From Pachypanchax playfairii (lineage: Eukaryota > Chordata > Actinopteri > Cyprinodontiformes > Aplocheilidae): a DNA stretch of 64,000 nt. The DNA is taken from the NCBI GenBank assembly GCA_006937955.1, contig SSNP01000015.1, positions 244,747-308,746 on the forward strand, read 5' to 3'. Shown one piece after another: positions 22,607 to 33,451 of this stretch (the first letter of the stretch is position 1; each line of letters starts with the position of its first letter). The position numbers were made by a program, and so were the translations under genes. The notes under the pieces are model-generated. The model made no database searches, had not been told where the DNA came from, and was given only the letters and a program-made list of their open reading frames with translations.

Positions 22607-24110
22607 TGGTGTTAAAATGTTGTCTCGGCTTATCTTAAAAAGTAGATGAATACAGCTGAGACCAGAGGAGAGAGGCACCACCGGTAACACTCTCACAACA
22701 CAACCCACCTGAAAGAAAAAAGAAAGAGAAGGAGGAGGGAGGGGACAGGACTCCTCGGGACTGCCTGGGATCCTGATACAAAGAGAAAACGAGAAGATTA
22801 CACCTTGTTCCATAAACACAAAATAAAACATCTTCCTCTCGCTGCTCAGTGTTTGATATTTACTACTGCTGATCTCACTGAGCACAAAGACCAAACTTCT
22901 CATCTGTGTTTTGGACAAAGAGCAGCCTTTCATTTGCATTCAGTGACAACACTGATTAGCCAATCCTGTGAAAGAGACAGAAGGACTGCAGCAGAGTGTG
23001 CTCGAACATCACTGAAGGTTATAAAGGCCTTTTGAAGATTGTCGTCAGTGGGAGAATTAATAACCGAAGCAATCATTTCTTCTAAGAGTGCTTGTGGGAG
23101 ACTTTTAGCATCATTTCCATTTATATTAGCTGTTTATTTACTCTAATCTGACACTTGTGCCTGAAATAGTCCAAAAGAAAGAGTGGTGTGGTTAATAGGA
23201 TTAGCAAGACACAAATCATTGTTTCCTGAATCATAATTACAAGAGTTTAATCCTGTGAGAGTTTGCAAGTGAGGTAAAAACTTCTATGGGTACACATAAT
23301 CAGGCAGAAAACAGCTTAAATTCAGAATCTGTGAACGTGTGAGGAGAAAATCTCTGTTTCTGTGTGTGTACCTCTAAGTGTATTTCTGCGTGAATTCTTC
23401 TCCATTTCAGTAAACCTCTGTAATTACATCCCAACAGAGGGAAGAATTAAACCCATTTTCATCTATTGGAATGATGAATATGACAGCGCACTGTTATATA
23501 GACTTCATATCTGCAGACAAACACACATAAATCTAAGCCTGTGATGGCACTGCTCTGAAGGCTGTGTAATTAAACATTGTTATATGAGAAAGTGAATTAA
23601 TCTATTGTCTGTGAATGTGCCATCAGGATACGGCTGATGGCGGGCTGTAGAGAGCGAATGATTTAGCCGACAATGGTGGTCACATAAAACCTGGAAGGAC
23701 TTGACTGACGGTGAGCAGAAATGGGGTATAATTTGCCAAGTTCCTAAATGATGCCTTTCTTACCCCTTTTTTTGGTTTGAGTGTCACATTGATGGTAATT
23801 GAATCCTGAAAAACCAAAGACAAAACAAAGATCATCTATGGGTCTTTGACAGACTTGTGCGTTCTGACATATGAGTCCGTGGGCTCATTTAATTTAAGTT
23901 ACTTGCTTCTCTGGAAGGTAATTCTCTGTCATGTCTCGTAGTAATAATTAACAGTAACGCCGGCGTAGCCTTGGCTTAAGTGATTAGTGGTGTCATCTCT
24001 TGGAATTAATCCCTCGCCCCAGTCTTTGTGACATGTGGCTGTTTGAATTACAGAGAACTGCACATGTAAAATACAGGTCATGGATTGTCAAGAATCTGTC
24101 CACCTGTTGA
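22607..24110. other. Non-coding stretch; possible conserved block at 23541-24060
   Basis: No gene seen. The part 23541-24060 is complex, repeat-free sequence with homeobox- and SOX-like words (TAATTAAAC, CATTGTT). It could be a conserved non-coding element, but only an alignment could show this. Confidence 0.35.
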
Positions 24111-24119
24111 TGTGCACAT

Positions 24120-24560
24120 GTTGACCTGCCATAGACCCCCTTCACACAGCATCATGACCACACAATTCTTTCCATGGCCTACACAATCCGTTGGAACATG
24201 ACTGGTTTGTGGCAGATTTTGAAAACCTCTCTCAGTGTGAAGGCAGTCATGATGCTGCGATGCTCCTAGTACTCACCAATTAGGTTTCTTCCAAACTCTG
24301 GCACCTTCACTTGGCTCTATACACCAGCAACAAGTTCATAGGAAGATGCTTCCATGTGCAGTTACTGCCACACCAAGCTCCGGGCCCTACATTAGCATAG
24401 CTCTCAGATGGAATCATGATGCAGCTACTTCCTACACAACCATGATAATATTATGACATGGGGTCACAGCCTAGGCATGAAGCCAGACAACACCTTCTTC
24501 AGAGCCCCCAACAACCAAGCTGTTGGTGCATTTCCACAGGTATCTACTCAGCCCCGCATG
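24120..24560. repeat. Diverged interspersed repeat, copy 1
   Basis: It shares ordered blocks with 35115-35560: ACACAGCATCATGACC-like start, TTTCCATGGCCTA / TTTCCAAGACCTA, then GTGAAGGCAGTCATGAT / ATGAAGGCAGTCATGAT, then CCAGCAACAAGTT / CCAGCAGCAAGTT, then CACACCAAGCTCCGG / CACACCCGGAGC. It lies just upstream of the Myb/SANT pseudogene and may belong to the same Harbinger-like element. Confidence 0.5.
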
Positions 24561-24800
24561 TCACTGCACAGCACAGTTTGGGAGCCTTTCCACAATCTAT
24601 TTTTAGGGCTGAGCTGCGTTTTTTTTAGTTCCACCTCTGGAGGTGGTATCAGGGCTGAATTGAGCCACAGTGCCCATTGTGCAGTGATTGTCTATGATAG
24701 ATGATGATGCTTCACTGCTAACCTCTGATTAGTGTGGCAAAAAGAGCTAGAAGTTATATCAATGTTGTTGTTACTTCTTGTGTTACAATTAAAAATGGGG

Positions 24801-25020
24801 AGTCAATGGAACGATATTGAGATGAAAACTTTCGTGTATTTGGTGGCTGAAGAAACGATACAGTGAGAGTTGGATGGAGCGGCATGAAACGAAGTTCTTG
24901 GACTCCATGACTACCCATGGCTTTCAGCGGACTTGGAAGCAATGTCAAGTGAAGCTGAAGAAGATGAAAGCAGACTACTATGCTGTGAAAGACCACAACA
25001 ACCGGAGTGAAACTGGCTGG
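24801..25020 (+). pseudogene. Myb/SANT-like (Harbinger-type) DNA-binding domain pseudogene
   Basis: The frame from 24801 reads WNDIEMKTFVYLVAEETIQ, stop, ELDGAA, stop, N. A shifted frame then reads GFQRTWKQCQVKLKKMK, ADYYAVKDHNNRS. This matches in order the Myb/SANT-like domain (Myb_DNA-bind_4 type) of proteins linked to fish Harbinger transposons, where W-(S/N)D-E, ERIQRELDGA, QRT--QCR-K-KKLK--Y and KDHN-RSG are typical. Both in-frame stops fit CGA to TGA decay. At least one frameshift is present. No product is expected. Confidence 0.7.
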
Positions 25021-26261
25021 TAAAATCGTCTAGAAAATGCCAGTGGAAAAGTGCCACATGTCTGCATGTGCTGGCACTATGCCATGAATATGCTGACATC
25101 ATGCTCCGCCCAGGACCTTGATAAGCCACTATAATAATGACAAAGCACTGTAACCATGCTACCAACGTTTTTAGTGCAAGCTAAACCCATGTGGACCTAT
25201 TAAACTCTATCCACCTTAATGAGTACCCCACTGTGTTCTTGACACACTCCTGAAGACCCCACCAATATACCCCACAAAGACCATCCACATCCTGGATGAT
25301 TCTATGTCGTAGTTGTTGTTGTCATCCAGTGTGTAGGAGAAGTTAATCACAGTAAGCTAAATCTACCCAAACAAACAGGAACATGGAAGAAAGGAGGAGT
25401 TTTTTTCGTATTCTGTTATCTGAAATGACACGTTATAACTGCAACAATTTTTAAAGATATGGCCAAAAGTTAGAGGCTAGATTTGCAACGCCTCTATCTC
25501 GTGCACGTTTAAAAAGTTGGTTATAATACCTCTTTCTATTCTTGCTGGGCTTGAGTGTCTCAGAATTTTTTCCCTCTGTGTTGTAGGTGATAAGGCACAA
25601 TATTCTTGTTCTGTGCAGCAAATCATTCTAAAGTTAACCAAAGTTAATATCATATTCCAGTTGTTCAAGTTGGAAAAAGAACTTATGCTTCTTTAGATGA
25701 GTTTTTCCTATTCAGCTGCAGAGTAACAATAGTAACACAAAGAGCACATTTTCTAATAAAAAACTATCTATATATGAGATAAAATTGATTGGCTAACACA
25801 AAGAGCTGAACTCTCACATTAACCTTTGCTGAATGTTTGAATGCATTTTTTTTCACAGTGCAAGAACCACGACTTTAGTCTCTTATCACTTTCATTTGAA
25901 TCATATTAAAAAATATATCTCTCTGTCTCAGACTTAAAAATAAGGTTTGGCAACTGTGAGCGTTTCCATTTAAGGTTAAAAATATAAAAAACAAGCTGAT
26001 TAAGATTTAACCGATTTCATGGTCCAAACACAGTTGGAACAGTAAACCAAGAGTTTAGCACTTTGGCTCAGTTCCACCTTTACCACAGCATACTACAGCC
26101 ACGCCCTCATTTCTGTAGAAAGTCATTCATTGATTCATCTCTCGCTCCAGCACTTGTAAACAAGGCACCAAGATATTTAAACTCCTATGCTTGAGGCAAA
26201 GACTCGTTTACAACCAGGACATGTGACATGTTTTAAGTCTTTTTTTTTAATGAAACAGTTG
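25021..26261. other. Non-coding stretch, nothing recognised
   Basis: The first 150 bp may still belong to the Harbinger-like element. The rest is AT-rich with no coding signature. Confidence 0.45.
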
Positions 26262-26265
26262 TTAA

Positions 26266-27120
26266 AGACCGTGTTGTTAATATGTTCTTGTGGCATTTTT
26301 CTGATGCTGGCGGTCATATCTTGAGAAAATTAAGCTCCAAATTGCACTTCTGAGTATTTCTGCTTTCACATTGCTGTGAATCAATAGCAGACACAGAAAT
26401 TTGTTTTAAAAAAAAGGTCCTACTCTGCTAGCTGTAAGCTATATAATCTAGCAGTAGCCTAAGCTAGCGCTAGCGTAAACTGAGAGCTCTCAGCAACGGG
26501 GAGGGGCAGGGGATCCTCTGTGCCAATGGTTCCGCCCACAGCATAGATTCGAATTGCTGATGAGCAAATGCTGCTACTACGTCCTACAAAATGGCACAGG
26601 TTTGTCAATAACTTCAGTAATTCAGGTCGCAGCCGGAAGTTGTGTTCTGATGATTTATGCTGCCCTGTAGAAAAATGCTGCAATAGCACGAATTGAAAAC
26701 TTATTTAATAATAAGATGTCATTGGAAGTTTATACAGTATTGTTTATGGCGAGTGTGTCCTGTTAATTGTTTAAGCGTATTTTTAAGGTCCTTCCCTGAT
26801 ATTTTGTATATAAAAGCCCTCTGGGTCCTTATCGGCCATTGTTGATTCCCTATCCTCTTGTTGTGTCCAAACATTTCCCTGTTGCTCTAACAATGCAAAG
26901 AAAGTAAATTTAAAATCATAAAAATATAGAAACAAATCAATCTTCTTATTGAGGTTAAGACTGCAGAATGGCACAAGTGCAAAAGGAATCGGTAGCACAT
27001 CTCAACAGGTAGCATATTTCAACAGAACACCGGTTCGAGCAATGGCCGTCTGAGACACGGTTAAGGAAAAGTTATTTAGTACTGCTTTAAAATAGCTCAG
27101 AAGATGATCGAAGTGGGTCT
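26266..27120. mobile_element. TTAA-flanked element, AGACC family, copy 1
   Basis: It is flanked by TTAA at 26262-26265 and 27121-27124. The left end reads AGACCGTG and the reverse complement of the right end reads AGACCCACTTCGATC. The interior from about 26285 to 26610 matches 39365-39690 (copy 2), including TGCTGTGAATCAATAGCAG, GCTAGCGCTAGC-type words and GATCCTC..CCACAGCA. It is longer than copy 2, apparently through an insertion in its right part. Confidence 0.7.
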
Positions 27121-27377
27121 TTAAATATCATTTGCACCAATATCCACAAGTAACAGCATTATTTTATCTGTTTCCATTGCATTGATGAGTTTTGTGTCTC
27201 AATTCTTGCCACAGAAAATTAAATAGGTTTAAGAAAAAAAATAAAGTAAAAAAATAAAAATAAAAAAATAAAAATTGATACACATGATGTATCAGCGTCG
27301 GAATTAAACTGGACTCCAAACAGTCCGCCTCCTTATATTGTTTCCTTCTCTTTGATTTCTTGCTTGTATGTTCTCTC

Positions 27378-27416
27378 AATGTAAGTCGCTTTGGATAAAA
27401 GCGTCTGCTAAATGAC

Positions 27417-27450
<34 letters not shown>
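27378..27450 (+). repeat. Teleost LINE/SINE 3' tail with (GTA)n
   Basis: TGTAAGTCGCTTTGGATAAA followed by AGCGTCTGCTAAATGAC is the very common fish retroposon tail. It runs into about 11 GTA units (27418-27450), which probably grew from the tail. Confidence 0.8.
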
Positions 27451-30400
27451 AGCTTTTGGTAGGACTGTGGATTCAGACTCTGACTTTTGACCTATTGTTG
27501 GATTATGTACAAGGGAGCAGGCGCTCCGCAGTGTGTCCCAATAAACAAACAGCGGCTTTGTTTTGCTTGTCTTCTCTGGATCATTTCATAAGCTTTAGAA
27601 AACAAACTGATCTACAAGTAGCTGATTTTAAAAAACATACATCTTGCCTGCTTGGACACCTGATGGCAAGTTATTTTAATTGTCCACATCAAATTGCAAG
27701 GGGAGAGTAGTTTATTTTTAATTTCATGTTTTTGGCCCAACCCATCTACCTTTGTCTTTTACCTTTGTTTAAGTCTCGAGTGAAACAACTGTTTTGCAGT
27801 GTTTCTTTCACCAGTTCAGAGTCATTTGTTTGGCTTCAGAAAAATATCACAGTTCAGTTTTAAATGCTCTGCTCGCTAATCATTCCTTTATCCTGCACCT
27901 GGCCACAGGGTTCTGTCAAACATCAATATGGAATCAAATGGAGAACAGCCCAGGTTCTTTTGGTAAATGAATGTTAAAATTCACATATCATTATGAAAAC
28001 TGGCTTGACCAGATGTAACAAAGGTAGAGCTCAGTTTAGCCAACAAAAGGAAAGAAACAATAGATTCAGCGTGTGTAATGTATTTTCCTTTAATGTGAAT
28101 AACTTTGTAGAGACGTATTTGTGTATTTAATCCAGTGTGTGTGTGGTCCAGAAACTTGTCAGTTTCTGTGAGTCATACATGTTATACACATGGTGTTTAA
28201 GGTTAGCTTAAGTAACTTAGATGCTTTTAATCAATAGATTGTCGATAGTTCAAATTCATTCATAGTCCAGATTTAAACCTGCTAATTAACCTTTAACTTG
28301 TGTGTTCAGGACTGATCTCTGTGTCTCTAAAATTTACTGGTTTACTGTCATCCTAAAGAAGCTCTGACCTTAAAAATGCCATAGAAATTCACGTGAACAT
28401 AATTATATGAACCTTTACAAGACCATAACAGTTATTTACACAGATTTCAATAGTTATTTCAGCATTTAAAGTTTCACAGTTAAAATGGTAAAATATCGGT
28501 TTAAAGAACTATTCATCCACGTTTAAGGTTTCTAAAACAGTTTTTCAATAACCTGCTATAATATTGTTTAGATTCAAGTTGTTTCAAGATGGCAACAGTC
28601 TGCTTTGTAAGTGACCCGCTGTGATGGGCCATTAGCTTGTCATTCTGATGAGAATTTCTCTGTTTCTCCAAACTGATGTCACTTGATGAGTTGTACAACA
28701 GGTAAAATATTAATTGCTCATCGCCTTTCCACAAAACCTTCATATCAAAAGATCTAAACTGTTCCCTTGAGTTTAGAAGATAGCCAATCACTGTATTTCA
28801 GAGTAATCTATGAAGTTACAGATATGATCATATGGTGTGTTTTTTGTGTGCACAATCACTTTCTGGCCGAATCAGAACCTTTGAGACCCAATTAGAGTGT
28901 AATTGTGAAGTTGACAAAGAGACCTCACTTAGTCCAGCCCCCAAACCCCCCCACCCCCAGCTTGATGGCCAAACAGAGGTTTAATCAGAGAGGTGTCTGG
29001 CACTCTCATCTCCTCTCAGACACACAGGAAGCTCAGTGGTCACAGAGTTTGGGTTTAGATGAGGTCACTGCCCCCGTGGGCTCAGCTGGAAGGAAGGAGA
29101 GAGCAAAATAAATGGACAATAGACAGGAGAGCAGGGGAACCAGTTACTGAGCTGCAACCTCGCGTGCGTCTCCGATATGTTATATAACAGAATATTAGAT
29201 GAGATTGTAGATCAAATGACTCCAGTATAACTGGAAGTCAGACCCATTTCTCCTGTGGGGACAATCTGATACAACAGGTTTACCTTACCACCTCCCCTCT
29301 GGAAATGGATGACTCAGTAACAAGATCACCACAGACTAAAATACTCACTGACGCAGCGTGTTTAACATCTGAGGTTGTTTGCAGATGCAGAATTGTCATT
29401 CCAGTGTGATGTTGTTAAATTATAACTACACTGAGCAATTATGAATACACTGATTATTTATGAGTCTAATTTAATATAATTATAGTAAAAAAGTTGAGCA
29501 GTATACAGGCATTTTGGAACATCTTTCTCTCCTCATACACACCTGATTTAAATCAATGATTGACATACAGTAAGTCAGTCATTGAATCAGGTGTGTTAGT
29601 ACAAGGAAACACCCTAGAAATTGTTTGGATATTTAAGGATTAAAGATGCTAAAATGTGTCAGAATTTGACTTTTCATACATTTCTCTATTTTCTCTCAAC
29701 AGACTTTCTAGTTTTAACCTTTTATATTTTTTTAACAGTAGGTACATTGTATTTTCCTTCAAACTCTGGAACATCCAGGAAAGCATACAATTTATACTGT
29801 AGCAGCATCTTTTGAACTCTGTACCTTTTTGCTGTTTTTCTGATGAATCCTTTCAGGTCTCAAGCTGCATTATCTCAGAAAAAAACAAAAGAAAAACACG
29901 TGTGCAATCCCTCTGAGGTAGCACGTTCCATCTCCTGCATCGTCACTTGCTGTGGGCTCCACAAATCTCTTTTCTTCAGCTGGTTCTCTAGCAACAGACA
30001 CAGCTGGGAAACATCTAAAGTCTCTTCTTCACTCAGTATATAACTGCAGGTTCTAGCTGTGTCCCTCTAAGCTCCCTCAACTTGGATTTTCTTTTTGTTC
30101 CTCCCATGTTGTCTCTCAAACAAAGCTCAAAGAGAGTGTTGCTTTGTATGTCTTACAGGAAGTGATGCACCGTTACAATCGACTCACATTCAGCTCCTTC
30201 ATCCAGGAGCTGGGATTTTAGGAAGAGTTTGAATGTGAAGGATTTTCTAGAAAGGAAAACAAAGTTCAGCATAAATAGAAGAAGCTATTTCACAAATTTT
30301 GGGGACGGTAATTCTGTGTTAGTCTGTGACAAGAAAACTGACCTAGATGTGCATAAGTTTTGTAGGTTTGTCCTTGAGTTAGGTGGATAACAGACAATAT

Positions 30401-30940
30401 TCCTGAAAGGTTATTCAGACATTCATTGTCTTGGGAAGTGAAAAGAAAATGGCAATGGTTCCTACCAAGTGGAGGAGTCTTTTTTATTTAACCGACATGT
30501 TTCAGACAGTGCTCAGGGTGATTTATAGAAAGGATAAAAACAGAAACTGCACTCCACCAGACGGATGACTCTTTGACAGCTATCTTCTGTAAACAACTCA
30601 GATAGATAACCAGGGTCTAAAAGATGCTGCCCAAGTCTTTGTTGACAGTCACCAGCCAACTTGGTGACAGCACATTCTTACACGTTGAAGATTATGACAG
30701 CTTTTTAGTCCTGCTTGCACCATGGCTTCTGGGACTGTAGCCTCTCTCGGCCTGCTGATTGCTGAGGCATCATTTGGACAGTTGCTTGGCAGACTTGTCA
30801 GGAAACTTACAATTTCAAGACAGTGGCCACTAAACTTGCTTAGCAACCATATCGACATGAGTAATGCTGTTGTCATGGGTTCATAAAATCCCCACTCAGC
30901 AATGTATTAAATGGATATGGCTCCACTTTTTATGCATATA
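27451..30940. other. Non-coding stretch, nothing recognised
   Basis: No coding signature. The imperfect hairpin at 29537-29596 is listed separately. Confidence 0.5.
29537..29596. repeat. Imperfect hairpin, 60 bp
   Basis: ACACACCTGATT at the left pairs with AATCAGGTGTGT at the right. Inside a 5-nt bulge, CAATGATTGAC pairs with GTCAGTCATTG with one mismatch, leaving a loop of about 9 nt. It resembles the arms of small hAT MITEs and could be a remnant of one. Confidence 0.6.
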
Positions 30941-31228
30941 CAGTGCTGTGCAAAAGTTTTAGGTAGTGGAAAAAAATCGAAATGAAATCAATATTTGTAA
31001 AACAGCATCAGTTCTTCAAGATGCACCAAGTGTGTTCAGGAACTCAGTCACTACTTGGAAGCAGATCTACAAATCTTCTATGGCCTTCTTTCTCTTCATG
31101 TTCTCCCCAATTTAATCAATGATGTTGAGGTCAGGTCTTCATGAAGGATAAATCTTCATGATTGTTTCACCCTAAAGCTTTTCAGTAAAGCAGAACTACG
31201 ATATTTACATGTTTGTCTCATCAGAACA
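30941..31228 (-). mobile_element. Degenerate Tc1-type remnant
   Basis: It starts after a TA with CAGTGCTGTGCAAAAGTTTT, a known Tc1-type terminus different from copies A and B. Further in, GATGTTGAGGTCAGG and TTTGTCTCATCAGAACAG look like reversed transposase coding sequence (the latter at the place of the WSDET motif). The second terminus was not found. Confidence 0.55.
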
Positions 31229-31645
31229 GCTGAAACCCAGAAAATCCCACACTTTGTGGAACCAACACGGTTTGGAAGGAAACTGATGTTCACATCACAT
31301 ATTGACATGGTTCACAATTTTCAAATGGATAACAAACAAACCGACAACACCGATGGTCCTCATCATATCCAGCTGCCCTACATCACCTCTGATGACCTTG
31401 AAGTTCTGAGGCACTACAGAAGTAACAGATCATGGAGGGAGACTCGGACATCCATCTCTAGTAACTTCCAGGGGATCCCATGGAATCTGCAGGTCAGTTT
31501 GCTTGCAGTGGGGACAAACATGGAAAACCTCCAGAGGGAGGCAACAAGGAATCATCCTGATCTTGAACAACCCCAGCTGACACTGTTCGATGAGGAGGAG
31601 CCAAGGCTTTACTTCAAGCTCCTCCCAGATGACGAAGTTCCTTGA
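31145..31645 (+). CDS. Unidentified open frame; possible retrocopy 3' end or terminal exon
   Basis: The frame is open from 31145 to the TGA at 31643-31645. I do not recognise the protein. The part after about 31225 has protein-like composition: FVEPTRFGRKLMFTSHID near the start, YITSDDLEVLRHY in the middle, and an acidic end with FDEEEPRLYF and LPDDEV. There is no signal peptide, membrane segment or known motif. It has no convincing ATG start (the first in-frame ATG is internal), so it is a fragment or an exon. A candidate acceptor TTTGTCTCATCAG ends at 31224 inside the Tc1 remnant. After the stop come about 50 nt, AATAAA at 31699-31704 and an A-rich stretch, as in a processed retrocopy. Either reading is possible, and chance is not excluded. 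Confidence 0.35.
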   Translation, partial: RINLHDCFTLKLFSKAELRYLHVCLIRTAETQKIPHFVEPTRFGRKLMFTSHIDMVHNFQMDNKQTDNTDGPHHIQLPYITSDDLEVLRHYRSNRSWRETRTSISSNFQGIPWNLQVSLLAVGTNMENLQREATRNHPDLEQPQLTLFDEEEPRLYFKLLPDDEVP

Positions 31646-31719
31646 GCCTTACCTGAGCCCAGACCAAACAGACCTTATCTACTATGTTAGAGCAGATAAA
31701 TAAACTGATAAAAAAGAAA

Positions 31720-32936
31720 GAAAAAGACAAAGATTTAATAATAACAACAAATGAAATTACAAAAAAAACTTGTATTGAACAAAAAAATGTGCAAAGCAAA
31801 TTGTCCAGAAAAAATCAAACTCTTAGAAATAGTCTGTGATATTTTAATGTACATGTGTTCTTTGGTTAAGTTACAGAAACTGTACTCCAGGCTTATTGAC
31901 TTGACAAAAATGTTTAAAAATCACACAAGAATTAAGTTAAAAACAGATATTAAAAAACCTAACCAAATCTAAAAAAAACCCAAAACAGTTTGAACCCTGA
32001 GATTGATCACAACATCAGCTTTAGACTGTCCTGCAGAGTGTTCCCTGCTGTTTGACTTCAGCTACAAACAATCAACATGACAACAAAGTAGCACAAGAAC
32101 TCAGACTGTCCTTGTTTTTCTTGTATTTCATGTTTAAAATAGTCATTCTGATGCTGCAGTTGTATGAAAATCTAAATATCTCTGAGCCGAGCTGTTTCAG
32201 GACACTTCAGACTGATAATAACATCTTAATAATTGTAGTAAAATTGGAATTACACAATACCATTTTTTCCAAGTCTTTGTTAACTGATTTTGGTGTAATC
32301 CTCCATCGACACAGCAGGAATAAAGAAGGACCTAATAAAAAAAACTGCAAATTACCACAAAGAAAATAAGGACATTGTGTTGGACGCAGTAATTGACTTT
32401 ATAAAGTCCATTTTAGTTACATTAGAAGAAAAAAAATCAAGCAGCTTCTCTAAGCTAAATACTAGGGTGTAATGATGGACCATCTGTTATCCCGGAAAGA
32501 TCAGATTGCAAGAAAACAAAAGTAACACATTTATTTCCCTCACTGCCTCAAGGATGTAAAAACAGATCCGTCTTCTGTTTTTGAGTTCTGAGATCATGAG
32601 TGTTTTAATTTACTGAAGCGCTACATTGCACAGATGTTTGTCTGGTGCTGTAAATTTGCTCAAAAGTTCTTGATGAGTAGTTAGAGAAGCTTTGGGATCC
32701 AGTGTATAGCAATAAAAAAAGACTAACAACAACATTTCAGATCTCAGTTATGTTCTTGGTGGTAAACACGGTCTGTTCTACAAGGCAGTGAAGAGACCCT
32801 GATCCACAGTTTAATGGGAATTAAAGAGAAACAACTACATCATACAACTGCACTTTAATCGCACAACTACCGGTTCACTATGAACATACTGAAGACAAAA
32901 CAATCGAGCTGCTTCTCAGTGGCTGGCTGCAGAATA
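31720..32936. other. Non-coding stretch, nothing recognised
   Basis: A-rich at its start, with no coding signature. The open frame of about 105 codons near 32052-32369 has no recognisable domain. Confidence 0.5.
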
Positions 32937-33451
32937 ATGGGCTTGACACACGGGAGGCGACATCACCTCTTCTCCATTCATTTTCAATGCGGCATAGGCG
33001 ACAAAGTGATGATCGCAAGTCTCCAAATCTAAATCTCCCTCTGACTAAAAAAAATTGCACATGTGAAATTTTGCATTCGTGCATGTATCGTGCACACACA
33101 AGCCTGCGACGTGATCCCAGAAAGTTGAAAAATTGTAACTTTTCATAGCTGTCACTCAGATGAGGACCAATCAGCGGAGGGTCCATTGACTGACCAATGA
33201 GCTAACAGGACGCTACTCGGTCATCTCCAGGAAAACATGGAGGGAAAAGTGAACATATTTATGTCTTTTTTGCCTCTTGTATAGCAAAGTCAGATGTAAG
33301 ATTTCACTCAACTCCAGCAAAATCTTGTGACACTTCATATCTAGCTTTTCTTCACCCCTAAATTGCTTTAATACCTAAAAATTCCCTCCAATTTGTCAGC
33401 CAATCAAAACCACGGAACGGTCGTTTGTCGTCTCCCGTGCATCGAGCCCAT
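32937..33451. mobile_element. Nonautonomous TIR element (515 bp)
   Basis: The left end ATGGGCTTGACACACGGGAG and the reverse complement of the right end ATGGGCTCGATGCACGGGAG match at most positions, and the match continues through CGACA. The interior is GC-richer than its surroundings. No transposase and no clear target duplication were found. A Harbinger-like origin is possible but not shown. Confidence 0.65.

Noticed and set aside
27028..27050. GGTTCGAGC, resembling a tRNA T-arm
   Set aside because: No acceptor stem or anticodon arm fits around it, and it lies inside a TTAA element.
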